A stretch of DNA of 64,000 nucleotides from Pristionchus mayeri (GCA_036245805.1 BTRK01000002.1:3716689-3780688), one strand, 5' to 3'. Counted from the stretch's first letter, positions 48,575-59,747 are shown. A program made the numbers and translations. The notes: generated by a model not told the origin, from the sequence alone.

Positions 48575-48776
48575 TACTGTACGAATGCATCCTCTTCCTT
48601 CCACTTCAGTTCCGCCCAACGCCAATGAATCATCGTTCCATTTTGGCATTTTGAAGCAAGAATTGACGGGGAGAGGGGGGTGGGGAATTGGATAAGAGGG
48701 GGAAGGGAAAAAAACAATACTAGTGAGGAATGAGAAGAATATGATCAAAATGTAAATGGTGTTGTGAGCATAAGTG

Positions 48777-49432
48777 GATCTGTACCAATATGAGGGTCCC
48801 AAGGTGGATTCTGTACCAATATAAGGGTCCCAAAGGGAGCTGTACCAATATGAGGGTCCCAAAAATTTCTGTACCAATATAAGGGTCGCAAGGTAAACTG
48901 TACCAGTATAAGGGTCCCTAACAAAATTTCAAATTTCGTCATCATTTCGAAATAATGCATCATAACTATGTACTACCATGTTTCAGATGTGTGTAAGGGA
49001 AATCAAGCTCTGTATTCGTGTTCCCCTTAGCAAATCAGATCAAACTCATCCTACAAGACTAGGTCGTTGACCATTCGTGGGTCAAGTACAGAGATCTGAG
49101 AAACACATGTTAGCCGAGAAGCAAAAAGGGTGATCAATTATGAAAGTTGGAAATTTGAAAAGAGTTCGCACCACAAGTTCGAATGGTCAAGGACATAGTC
49201 CTCTATGGATGAGTTTGAGCCGAGTAACGAATGGAAAACGAATTTAGTGATTGACTATCTTTACACACATCTAAAACACAGCTGATACAATATTACGTAT
49301 TAATAACGAAATTTTATTTGGGACCCTTATACTGGTACAGAAATCTTTGGGACCCTTATATTGGTACAGAAGACTTTGGGACCCTTATATTGGTACAGAA
49401 ATTTTGGGACCCTCATATTGGTACAGAGCCGC
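48777..49432. repeat. Element with arrays of GTACCAATATAAGGGTCCC at both ends, inverted
   Basis: Five copies of a 19-bp word CTGTACCAATATGAGGGTCC (some TATAAGG) occur at 48779-48918, spaced 25-33 bp. Four inverted copies (GGGACCCTTATATTGGTACA) occur at 49320-49430. The inner edges also pair (ATGTGTGTAA / TTTACACACAT). Repeated subterminal words facing each other are the hallmark of transposase-binding ends. No coding frame inside. Confidence 0.85.
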
Positions 49433-49513
49433 ATAAGTGAAAGAATGACTCCCATTTGAGCTATCTTACCGGTCAGAAAGACAAGAGTGTTTGCAGAATG
49501 TAGAGAGTATTTA

Positions 49514-50411
49514 TTAGGCTGATTCAAAAGTTTCTGACTATTTTCATATTCGGACATAACAACGTACCCCTTTCTTAGGAATCGATCAATCAACTAATGG
49601 TTTTCAACAGTTGATGTGGCCTTGGTAACACTTTATAACTAGCGCTATACTGGGCCAATTCGATCAATAGGGATAGCACTGTTCACAATCAAAATCTACA
49701 CAATAGGCGATTAATCCGAATTTTGAATTGATTATAATTCATGCGAGACCAGTGGCATCATACAAACTAAAGCATTATTTTTAAGGGCATTTTTTTGGAA
49801 TATTAAAGAACTTAGCATAAGAGTGCTGGCCTCAAATGTCCCCTTGAACACGGTTCTCAAGCCAAGTTCAGCACTAGTTTAAATTCTGAGAATATATATT
49901 TGCTGTGATTTTACAAGTGCGGATCGATCAATAAACATAATTTGTTGCACATTCTGAAGTACCCTTCCGAACTAGTATGCAGTTACATTTTGGAAATAAT
50001 TCATCTACCCGTTTAGCATTACGATATTTCGAAATCGTGATGTAGAGATTTGAACGCCGAAAACGACACTTTTAACTGTTTCAGTTCCCCCAAGAGCGTT
50101 GTAGATCTGTGTTTTCAACGTTTTCTGAACAAGTAGCTCTTTCCCTACCACTGATATAGTGGGCTACTTCGGTAGGGCCCAGGTATGCGAGGAGCAGGGT
50201 TCAGTCGAAAACACTAAAAAATTTCATTTTTTGCATGTTTTGATGCAGAAACGGTTTTCTCAGGCACCCTACGAGCTATATTCCATATGAACATACTATT
50301 GTAGTATACTTATAAGCCCTTTACTAAAACCATGAAGGAATGGCATGTAGTCGAAATACGCCGAAAAAAACTTCGCAAATGGAATAGTCAGAAACTTTTG
50401 CATCAACCTAA
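49514..50411. mobile_element. Mariner-type non-autonomous element, 0.9 kb
   Basis: Ends TTAGGCTGATTCAAAAGTTT (49514) and AAACTTTTGCATCAACCTAA (50411) form a 29-bp inverted repeat with three mismatches, flanked by TA on both sides (49512-49513, 50412-50413). The interior has no transposase motif. Confidence 0.85.
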
Positions 50412-50848
50412 TATTTCCAAGCTATCCCAAATGGTAATTGGTCAGGATACTGGTTGCCAACTGGTCAGGCAACTGGTTATACAGTGGCTGGCTGTTTTTG
50501 ACCACCATTTAGTTGAATAGATAGAGCTGGAGGCACAAAGGTTAACCACTGGTTAACAAGCTCCCTGAACAGTTCGTTACCCGGCCACTACCCCGATCCG
50601 TGTTGCTCACCCACTGGTCGGAATAAACCAGAGCTTGCATCATGGTTGGAATAAACCAGAGCCTGCAATCACCGACGAGAGACATAGTGAGTGTATTTTT
50701 ATTGAATTATTGATTTATTTTATTAATTGTTTTGAAAAATAACTATGGGAATGGAGAAAAAAAACAAATATTCCTCGACTATGTTTTGATCTCACAATAC
50801 CACATTGCTATGACAACATGGTTTTATTATTTTAGTGCTTATTTGCAG
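50412..50848. other. Intergenic, short tandem-like words only
   Basis: Contains loose repeats of CAACTGGT / GGCAACTGGTTA (50455-50490) and AATAAACCAGAGC(T/C)TGCA twice (50624, 50649). No gene. Confidence 0.4.
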
Positions 50849-51003
50849 ACGGAGGAATTTCGAATCATGACGATCTGAGACAATTATCACGTGAGATCGG
50901 AAAGGAACTTCGCAGAAAGCGTGATTCGACAGGTGTTTCGACTGGTGCACTGGGACTGTGTTGCTGTAGATTCTCATATCGTGACACTTCTTATCATGAA
51001 TAG
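50849..51003 (+). pseudogene. Inverted terminal exon of the six-exon family
   Basis: After TTTGCAG at 50848 the + strand reads GGISNHDDLRQLSREIGKEL, RRKRDS and a cysteine cluster LGLCCCRFSYRD, stop 51001-51003. This matches exon 6 of family copy 1 (GGIETEDDWNKINRELRKEL, RRK, MFCCK), including the split first codon. But copy 2, to which it should belong by position, is on the minus strand. No other family exons precede it on the + strand, so it cannot be used by either neighbour as it stands. Confidence 0.65.
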
Positions 51004-51274
51004 GTTGGGCTTTCGGTGTATATTTGATGTATTTTTTATTGTTGTATGTATTCAATGAACGATATATTGTGTTTAAAGTCATTGATAATGCACACTGCCT
51101 CGGGTGAATTGTAGCGAATCAATCGGACTTTCAAATGCTCAAAATGTGTCAGACCTTTTTCCTATTTGTCTCAGAGTTCTAGTCACGACTAGCAATTATC
51201 CTCTTTATCGAGGCATAAAACCATACGATATTTCTAGTCGTGACTACATGTATGCATTAGTTGTCCCTGAACAC

Positions 51275-52417
51275 TTGCTTGAGGCTACATTCGCCATTCG
51301 CAGCAGTTGTTCTTGCTCTTTGATATCAGCTGTCTGGAATTTCTACAATACTTGTTTCCCGTGTATAACAATGAAAGCGAACATCCCGTCTTCGAGACTG
51401 GGCTCGCAGGAGAACACTGCTAGGATAGTGCGTAGTACAAAAAAATACATAATCTAACCGAGTATGCTTTCTTCCTCAGACGATCTTCTAGAGAATGAGA
51501 GGTCTGAAACGTTTGGGATTTATGAATTGAAAACCAATATTCCAAAGATTTTTCTCAAGTTCCCATAATATATTAAGGTATCATTTCAGTTTCGAAGTAC
51601 AAATTTTCAAAGTGACGTAACCTCATCCAGCCGCTGAATGTAATCCGGAAAATCCAGCTGAATTATCTTCCAGAGAAGGCGTGTGGATTCCTATAAATTG
51701 CATAATGTTGCATTCATACATATTTTTTTACAAAATGGTGGCTGTAAAATGGGGCTGCGAACTGTCTCACTTATAACCGAGAATTTCCCACTACACCATA
51801 CCTTTGCATCACTGATGTCGGTCGAATTGTTTCCAGATCTTCCAATATCTTTTAGTGCCTTAATTTAGCCATAACCGTGTGCACAAGGTATTTTCGTAAC
51901 GTTTTGACGAACTTTAAGCGATGCAGCGTTTAATGTAAATTTGGCTTAATTTTCGTGCAACTTCTTCATTAATTTCTCACTTCTTTCAGGGATGAATTTT
52001 TAATGATCCGTTGCAGTGTGGAATGTTTATCATCGCTAACATCACCATTTCGTAATAGTTCCTGAAAATAGAAAAACAAAACATGAAATTTGATAACAGC
52101 CTCAATTCGGCAAATATTTCAAAATTCACTAGAGATGAACGCGAGCCTCCAAGCTTAGGAATACAATCTGTTTAATTTTAGTGTATTAAGCGTGCTGGAA
52201 GCGTCATATCTATTTCTCGAAAGCTCGAGATTAAGGCATATTTGCACTGATATGTTGATAACGGTAGAGCGGCGTGAGAGTATGCAATAAGATCAGAAGA
52301 ACTGCACATACTGTCCCTCACCTTCAAGTCTCCCCAGCGACTCTCGGGGAAGTAATCGGTCGATTCCCTCACAAAAGGCAGCATCATCCAAGAGGCACTG
52401 TCCGATTTACGCGGCAT
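51275..52417 (-). CDS. Unrecognised six-exon gene family, copy 2, last exon missing on this strand
   Basis: Exons 52417-52322, 52061-51981, 51858-51802, 51690-51622 and 51333-about 51275. Blocks: WMMLPFVRESTDYFPESRWG (1), ELLRNGDVSDDKHSTLQRII (2), ALKDIGRSGNNS (3), RLLWKIIQLDFPDYIQRLDE (4), TADIKEQEQLLRMANVAS (5). Exons 1-4 have exactly the lengths of copy 1 (96, 81, 57, 69 bp). Exon 5 loses similarity after ANVAS, and the only possible donor is out of phase. The expected exon 6 is instead found inverted at 50849-51003. The copy is probably a pseudogene created by a small inversion, though a shorter protein might still be made. Confidence 0.7.
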
Positions 52418-52755
52418 TGCTGGGGAATGTATAGTGCGTCTAATTCCTTCCACTTCCACTTGTGTTCCGCCCAACTGCAATGAATCGGCATTTCAGGATG
52501 CCATTTCGTATTTTTATCTTACACTCCGTAAGGTTGGATCGTGATTACACCAGTTCATGGGTTTTCTTCAAAATATGTCAGTTCAAACGCTTTTACCGTA
52601 CTCGACGCGTTGTGGCGCGAACTCGTCCGAGGTGTTCGGGCGAAGGAACGCGTAATTTAAATGACTTGGTTATTTTTTACTTGTGATTTATAGGGATTTT
52701 TGCACGTTTTATATGCGGAACAACTGTACATAATGCGTGTTTAATTTCAGGTAAA

Positions 52756-55563
52756 ATGTCAACTGAAGACACTGAAAGCTACACAATGTTAGTGGAGTTC
52801 GATGATAGAGAGCAGAGGGGTGACGTGAGTTTGAGCTTACACATCGATTTAGCCAAATTCACACTTTTTTCATAACATCCAATTATAGGAAACCGCTTCG
52901 AAAATCATGGAAAACCCTCGAAAATGGAGGATATGCCACGCGTTCACTCAATGGATCGTACTTAACGTTGGTAGCTCACAAGTGTTTACAATGTTTGACT
53001 TCAATTGTTGTTATTTCAAGGATTGAATAATCGTCTGACTCTCTTCAGTTTATACGTTCTCTCGTATCTCTGACCGGCGAGAGAGCGTGCAAACTGAAGA
53101 GAGTCAGACCATTGCTCCAAGGATTATTAGTGCTCGTCTATACATGTTTTCTCATGAGGTTCGACGCGCTTTTAGGATAATAGTTTTCCGATTTAGCACT
53201 AGCACCACGTTTCACATAATCATTATTCGTGTTTTTTTCATCAGATAACATACAGAGCAAGCTGAATTATCTGAATATAAGAAGTGTAGATGCCAAGTTT
53301 TTTTTAGAATTCAATAAGCTTTCAAGCGACTCAAAACGCATCATTGCAGATGAAAATATACGCATTTAATGTCCTCCTAATCATTCTTATCTACTTCTCT
53401 CTCGTCGCTTATCACAAGTACCTCCATCCACGACCTTCCTATCGATGCCTACCATCGTATGACCATCAGCCCATCTTCTACAGCAAGGATTTCTACTACT
53501 TTACCACCTCCCGACCGTACACTGCCATCGGAATAGGCGAAGTTCTTCATGCGAACTATGCCAAAGATGTGAGTGTGATAGATTAGACAAAATATTGGGT
53601 TGTCCCATAATTCGTGTCGTTTTTCTTCGACATTTAATTTCTCGTAACTGATCAAACGCCTTCAGTACCTCAGGCTATACTTAACAGAAGACTCATGTTA
53701 AGAAATGTATCGCACATTTTTCTCCGGCTTGCATTGCCTAATGATGATGCGAGCAATCGTCTGACTCTCTTCAGTTTGCACGCTCTCTCTCTGACCGGCG
53801 AGAGAGCGTGCCAACTGAAGAGAGTCAGACCATTGCTCCACCGTCCAATACAATTCTCAGTTGTGTTATTGGTGTTGTCTTCGACTCGAGATAACATCAA
53901 ATACACGAAACCCCAGATATGGTGGATAATATTTCAGTGAAGTGGAGCGCGTCTCGAATGTTGTATACAACAACGGAATCATATTTTTCGCTCCATTCTC
54001 AATCGTTGCGTACTCACTAGCAATACACACAATAATATCAAGACTTTCCTGGGCTCCTTTCCGAGCTACTTATGTATTTAGTGCAGGTGAATTTACGAGA
54101 GCCATAATGAGAACGACAAAAATCAATTCAGTAATTATCACTTCTTTGAGATTCTTATCTCTTCGTTCGAAAGGAAATTTTCAGGTAATTACGAATACAG
54201 GGATACATATGTAGGCTATAGCCCCATTTAATTATCGGCCTTTACCCTACGTGCATATATAAGTTAAAATTTAACCGCAACTCACAGGTGTCGTATGCAA
54301 TTGTGATAATTTCATCTGTGTTAGTTTCTCTTCTTGCAATAGCATCGACTGTTCCATCATGCATATCAATGGATATTGGCTATATTTCGCTCGGAGCATA
54401 CTGTGACAGCGTGTGAGATATATTATGCAAGACAAACGTTGTCAACAAATCATGAGCACGTTTTTTTCTCACTTTTAAACTAATAATTTGAGGGGACTTC
54501 CACTTAAAGGACGATCAGATCAGGCAGTTCCGATGCCAATGTGGTCTATGAGGATCTTCGAAAATAACTGTTTGGTTAGCGCACATACATAATTCAAATG
54601 ATAATATCAACGAATGAGAATTGCTTTAATCATATCGAAAAGGATAAGAACCAAAATAGTGCGCTTCTCCAGTTTCAAAATTCGTTTGTATACCGGGAAA
54701 ATTATTCTCTGGATTTAATGGAGAAGGGTGTTATTTTTGGCTCTCGTTCGTTAAACTCTCATCAGTAGCCTTGTGATCAGTTGTACCGACTGGACCACAT
54801 CGTGAGTGGAATTATTCACAATTCTCTGCCGTCTTTTCTCCTTCTTGTATGAACTATCTTGCTCATAGTGGAGTTGAATAGGGTGAGAAAAGTACAATAT
54901 CATTAAACAACATTTGATATATCCACTTTTAACATTACAGGTGAAGAAATCATATCTGAAGTTAGCTCGGCATAGTAGGACAAAGTATGATAAGTTCTAT
55001 TTTTGCACATTTTAGGCAATCATAATTACAGAAATGACGAATCTGTGCGAACTTCGCAATTATTACTTGTCATTGCCATTGTCACTCTCATTTCTGAATT
55101 ACCCCCAGGTGAGTTTTCAGGGAACATCAATAATCTGGCAAACTATCAGGACTGGCAAACTTTATGAGTGCGATGCTTTCGGTCAATTTCCAGGCGAATT
55201 ATATGGATAGATTGAGTGAGAAAATTCGAATTAAATGTGTTCCCTAATTAAAACAATTTTTTTGGCATGACATAACATTTTTAATATTAATCCATTCAAA
55301 CGATTGTAATGTATTTATATTTGGAATTTTAGTTACGCTCTTTACAATAATTCAAAGTTGTTCAACTGCAAGCAATCTTATAATAATTATCATGTCCAAT
55401 AATTTTAGAAAGGTAAGCAAACATGAAATGTGTAAAGACTTTTCAATCGACATGCGGTGACTTATTCTGAAATGTGTGTCCATATTTGCAGGCGGTTATG
55501 CGAAAAGTATGCTTTTGGAGAAATGAACACACTGTAGTCAACATAATTACATTACCAACTTAG
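52756..55563 (+). CDS. Multi-pass membrane protein, nematode chemoreceptor-like, with an in-frame stop
   Basis: In-phase exons 52756-52824, 52889-52966, 53350-53568, 53948-54184, 54288-54410, 54769-54882, 54941-54974, 55016-55108, 55333-55412, 55492-55563. The start follows TTTCAG by 5 bp. Exon 3 opens with a membrane span (NVLLIILIYFSLVAY). Later spans are GIIFFAPFSIVAYSLAI, YAIVIISSVLVSLLAIAS, SGIIHNSLPSFLLLV[stop]TILLIVELNR, RTSQLLLVIAIVTLISELPP and IIQSCSTASNLIIIIMSNNFR. The last three closely follow transmembrane segments 5-7 of srw-type (FMRFamide-receptor-like) chemoreceptors: the Leu-rich span ending ELxR, the ISELP end and the NxxIxxxMSxxFR end. TGA at 54850-54852 interrupts segment 5, so the gene is either a pseudogene or misjoined there. 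The first three exons might be a separate gene. Two small MITEs lie in its introns. Confidence 0.5.
53033..53109. repeat. Small palindromic MITE (GACTCTCTTCAG family), copy 2
   Basis: GTCTGACTCTCTTCAGTTT and its complement flank TCTGACCGGCGAGAGAGCG; in intron 2 of the membrane-protein gene. Confidence 0.88.
53595..53640. mobile_element. Solo mariner-type end
   Basis: TTGGGTTGTCCCATAATTCG preceded by TA at 53593-53594 looks like a mariner terminal repeat. No matching inverted end was found within the window, so it is a fragment. Confidence 0.4.
53751..53837. repeat. Small palindromic MITE (GACTCTCTTCAG family), copy 3
   Basis: GAGCAATCGTCTGACTCTCT and AGAGAGTCAGACCATTGCTC form nearly perfect 40-bp arms around CTGACCGG. 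It lies in intron 3 of the membrane-protein gene, 640 bp from copy 2. The most intact copy in the window. Confidence 0.9.
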
Positions 55564-55752
55564 AAGAAAATATAAAACTGCGCTGATATACTCTTTAAAT
55601 TTGGTTTGGTTGTCCCTTCTTTATACTCTTTCGTCTCGATATTTGATGTCGCGTCCGCACTTTTTCGGCCAGTCCGTCTCAGAAATAGCTCAGAAATCGG
55701 CCAGAAATGTGAGTTTACCCTGCCGTCAGAGGGAGGGCGGCAAAAGACGGCG

Positions 55753-55826
55753 GGCGGCGGCGGGAGTCGAACCCGCGACCTCGAGATAGCGAGACAAGCA
55801 CGCACACCACTCGGGAGCTCTCCTCC
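55753..55826 (-). tRNA. tRNA-like sequence (pseudogene or SINE head)
   Basis: On the minus strand a 74-base stretch has a perfect T arm (GCGGGTTCGACTCCCGC) with a full B box and a D-arm-like CCGAGTGGTGTGCGTGC region. A 7-bp acceptor stem would have two mismatches (GGAGGAG against CGCCGCC) and the anticodon stem does not form, so I cannot name an amino acid. The sequence continues as unique DNA downstream, so it may be the head of a tRNA-derived SINE. Confidence 0.45.
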
Positions 55827-55982
55827 TTTTGCGGTTAAGTAGAGCGGAGCGAGAGTGCGCGCGAGTTCAGCCGGGGGAGGGAGAGCGGGGAGGAAGGAAG
55901 GGAAGTTGGTGGGTGCGCTTTCGAAGGTGGACGGAGTGGAGGTGTGCGAGTGAACGGAGGTGATAGGGAAGAGGGGACACAA

Positions 55983-57050
55983 CGTTATGAGGGAATGCAG
56001 GGTAGCGCAATATCATTTCGAATAAACTAAGTAATCCGAAGGCGAGTGAGAGGGAGAGCGGAGGTGAAATGGAAAGCGGAGGAGAGAGGGGAGGGGAGGG
56101 GAGGGGAGGTGGGAGAGCGGAGGTGAGATAATCTAATGAGGGAATGATTGGCAGCGTATCAATTCGAACAGCTTAGTAATCCGAAGGCAAGTAAGAGGGA
56201 GAGCGGAGGTGGGGAGAGACGGGAGGGGAGGTGAGAGGGCGAACGGACTGGGAGAAATAACGTTATAAGGGAATGACGGGTAGCGTATCATTTCGAACAA
56301 CTTAGTAACCCGAAGGCAAGTGAGAGGGATAGCGGAGGTGAGGAGAGACGGGAGGGGATGGGAGAGGGTGAACGGACTGGGGAAATAACGTTATGAGGGA
56401 ATGACGGGTAGCGTATCATTTCGAACAACTTAGTAACCCGAAGGCAAGTGAGAGGGATAGCGGAGGTGAGGAGAGACGGGAGGGGAGGTGAGAGGGCGAA
56501 CGGACTGGGGAAATAACGTTATGAGGGAATGACGGGTAGCGTATCATTTCGAACAACTTAGTAACCCGAAGGCAAGTGAGAGGGATAGCGGAGGTGGGGA
56601 GAGACGGGAGGGGAGGTGAGAGGGCGAACGGACTGGGAGAAATAACGTTATAAGGGAATGACGGGTAGCGTATCATTTCGAACAACTTAGTAACCCGAAG
56701 GCAAGTGAGAGGGATAGCGGAGGTGAGGAGAGACGGGAGGGGATGGGAGAGGGTGAACGGACTGGGGAAATAACGTTATGAGGGAATGACGGGTAGCGTA
56801 TCATTTCGAACAACTTAGTAACCCGAAGGCAAGTGAGAGGGATAGCGGAGGTGAGGAGAGACGGGAGGGGAGGTGAGAGGGCGAACGGACTGGGGAAATA
56901 ACGTTATGAGGGAATGACGGGTAGCGTCTCATTTCGAACAACTTAGTAACCCGAAGGCAAGTGAGAGGGATAGCGGAGGTGAGAGGATGAACAGACTGAA
57001 GAGATTACGCTATGAAGGAATGACTGGTGGTGGGATTTCAGAACAACTTA
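55983..57050. repeat. Minisatellite, 128-bp unit, about 8-9 copies
   Basis: The word ATAACGTTAT recurs at 56261, 56389, 56517, 56646, 56774 and 56902, giving a period of 128-129 bp, with more diverged units at 55983 and 56131 and a partial one near 57005. Each unit contains CGTATCATTTCGAACAACTT, AACCCGAAGGCAAGTGAGAG and a purine-rich GGAGAGACGGGAGGGGA segment. Inner copies are almost identical, outer ones diverged, as expected from unequal exchange. Confidence 0.93.
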
Positions 57051-57125
57051 GTCCCGGCTCGCCGCGTAGCGGCGAGCCCTGACTGAACTTAGTTCAAAGG
57101 CGAACTCCCGCCGAAGGCGGGAGTG
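57051..57125. repeat. GC-rich hairpins at the minisatellite edge
   Basis: GGCTCGCCGCGTAGCGGCGAGCC... (stem GGCTCGCCGC / GCGGCGAGCC, loop GTA) followed by CTCCCGCCGAAGGCGGGAG. The second core is the same as at 22757-22792. Confidence 0.8.
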
Positions 57126-57571
57126 AGCGTCGGGGTTACCAGAAGCGTTTGACGGGTTAGCTGGTGGTCGAATAAGCTCGGGTATATGAGCATTTAGTGA
57201 TAATGGTAGATCGTTTTTACGTTATCTGGGGTGAAGGGGAGAAAGTATTTAGAGGGAATAACGGGTATTATTCTGAACAACTTGATTAATCTATTGTTCA
57301 GAATTTAAAATCTTTTCACTTAGTCGATTTTAAAGGCGGTACACTTAGTTAACTAGTTATGTAATTTCATAATCATTGTCAATAAATCAAGAAGCCAAAG
57401 CATGTTGAGCAATGCAGTTTTTTTATAAATATCTTGTTACAATATACAACGTATTATTTGTGTAAATACTTAAAGACACTGTGAGTGAATATCCCAATCC
57501 CCTCCAATAAAGCGAAACAAGCACGATATAGACCGCACAGCAAAACGATAGGAGGTGATAATGATAGGGCA

Positions 57572-58756
57572 TCATTCAGCATCGACATCAGGCGGCTTTT
57601 CGATTTTGAGAAGTTCTTCATTTACGTATCGTGCAAACACTACCAAGTCTTCGTCTTTGTGAATTCCCAATTCTGAAAATGATGCGTTTGGTTTAGTAAA
57701 GCAAACAACATTTTTCGAACTGTAATTCGACACTTCTTTGACATCTGGCCCTGCTCATCGACGATCCATTTATAATATTTTCATTCATGTATTGTAATAC
57801 TATTAACATGATTTTTTTTATCATACAACACCTCAGTGAAAGTGATGGAATGTAAAATATACAGGCAGCCAAAAAAGAAATTAATCAAGAAGGGCTCACC
57901 CTTGAACTCGTCCTCGAAAGGTTTGCCATCTCGAATGCAGCGAGTCGTGTACGTCCTTCTCTCATCAGTCTCTCCTCAAGGTTGATGGAGAGCTGGAAAA
58001 ACATAGCATATTTTTGATACTTGCTAAAGAAATATCTTCTTATTTCAGCATGTTCTGATCATGTAGAGAGTATGACGAGGTATTATAATTAGCAATCCTT
58101 ATTGCTTACGCAGTTTTGTGCTTTAAATTATATTCGTTTAACTGAATTACACTCACGTCTATCAGTCGCGCAAAGTACTCCGCGTATGGAAGCGTTGAGG
58201 TGTTGTAATACAAATGAATGGTTTCCTCCAAATGGAAATATTTTTATTCTTAATTATATAAATAATTTTCAACGTAAGTATATTGTCTGTCGAATAGTTT
58301 CCATGGTGTTGAGAACATTATCCAATGCAAGCAAGCTAACCTTTGCACTCTCTTTCTGCTCATGCTCTGCTTCCGTTGCGTCTATGGCATTTAGCACCTT
58401 TATTTTGAAGTATGATAATTGTTTTACATTGTATTTTGCACTTTATTGCAGCTCATAAGAAATACATGGATCAATCTGACCCCTTTTAACTACATCTTCG
58501 CGTTTGATCTAACTATCATTTGAAAGAAAAATCATACCTCCTGAAGAGGGTACGTTGAGAAAATCTTGGTCAGTTTGGCGTGCTTCTCCTCGGAAATTTC
58601 GCCATCTTTCATTAGGTCCTGAAAAAATGTAACGCGTAGTGCCATGTATCAACTCACCCTCAGACCGCTCCACGACTCGCGAGGCAGGAAGTCCGGGCCC
58701 AGTTTGGAGTCGAACATGTGCGTCAAGTAGTGGGCAAAATCCGTTTTGCCCGCCAT
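57572..58756 (-). CDS. Unrecognised six-exon gene family, copy 3
   Basis: Exons 58756-58658, 58618-58538, 58397-58341, 58225-58157, 57992-57900, 57672-57572. Blocks: THMFDSKLGPDFLPRESWSG (1), DLMKDGEISEEKHAKLTKIF (2), NAIDATEAEHEQK (3), TSTLPYAEYFARLID (4), LSINLEERLMRE (5), LGIHKDEDLVVFARYVNEEL (6). Exon lengths for 2, 3 and 4 are identical to the other copies (81, 57, 69 bp). Exon 5 is 93 bp, so it leaves phase 0 while exon 6 needs phase 1; its end reads better in another frame (RTYTTRC, DGKPFEDEFK). Either an alternative acceptor (after GATGAG, 57961) is used or a 1-base indel has occurred. This copy has the shortest introns and may be the least disturbed one. Function unknown. Confidence 0.68.
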
Positions 58757-59747
58757 TCCTGAAGCGCAATGTATATTCCGTCCTCGCTTCTATACACACA
58801 AATCATACAGAATGTTTTGACTCTCACTGCGTATGCGAGCCGAATATGCGATCATGAAAGGTGACAGGTGAAGGAAAAGGAGGTGGGGGGGGGGGGGGGG
58901 GCGAAAACGAAAATGATCAAATTAGATTCGCTTGCCTACTTTTATTCTGCCCTTTCGAATCGTTCATTTTTGGCATTTCAAAATAAGGAACAAACACGGA
59001 TTGGAGAATGCCACTTGCCACTAATTGCCCCGTTGAGAGAACAAGCATAATCGAGAGGTGCAGATGCGCAGACCAATGGTCTGACTCTCTTCAGTTTGCA
59101 CGCTATCTCGCCGGTCAGAGAGACAGCGCGCGAAGAGAGTCAGACCATTGATCGATGCGCAGGCACAATGGAAACAATGAATAACTAATTCCATAGCTCA
59201 AGTTTGAGGGTGATTATCTCTGAAAAACAATATGCATGCTAAGGTTTAGTGCCAGTTGAATTGATTGTTGACGCGACGCGGTTTCTGGGCGTCGATCGCT
59301 TGACACGCCGATTTCCATATTCTCATACCTTTGCAGCCTTATTTACCTCCTACAACTGAGTTTACCTAATTCATTTGTAACATTTCGTAATTCATTGACG
59401 ATAGAATCATTGATTTTGATTCTGAAGAAACCGATCCTGAATACCCCTGTAAATCCATACAATCTTCACAGATATCTCTATCTGTATAACTCGCAAACTC
59501 GCCCATTCACACTCTCAATTGCCCTTATCTTCTTGATCTTGGAACATATTACTGATTGTATGGGGGACAGTTGAGATAAACTAGATGAAAGGGCGAGGCC
59601 GATGTTCCAGATAAGATCCGAAGGAAGGCATATCGCCCCTCACTTTCATGGAACATTATAGTGCGCGTACTGTTCCAGATGAGACATTGGAAATCTTAAT
59701 GTGTTATCTTTTCCGTCTCGAATCCTCTTGCCCGTTACGTCTCACTA
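58757..59747. other. Intergenic, with a poly-G run and a small MITE
   Basis: A run of about 17 G with few breaks lies at 58886-58902. Copy 4 of the GACTCTCTTCAG MITE is at 59074-59150 (TGGTCTGACTCTCTTC ... GAAGAGAGTCAGACCA, inner arm shortened on the right). No gene-like frame. Confidence 0.6.

Noticed and set aside
48777..49432. A CRISPR-like array, because of regularly spaced 19-bp repeats
   Set aside because: Spacers are very short and uneven, the repeats are inverted between two blocks, and the DNA is from a nematode; transposon ends explain it.
55560..55982. A 140-codon minus-strand frame rich in Pro and Ser
   Set aside because: It covers the tRNA-like sequence and a purine-rich tract; composition explains the open frame.
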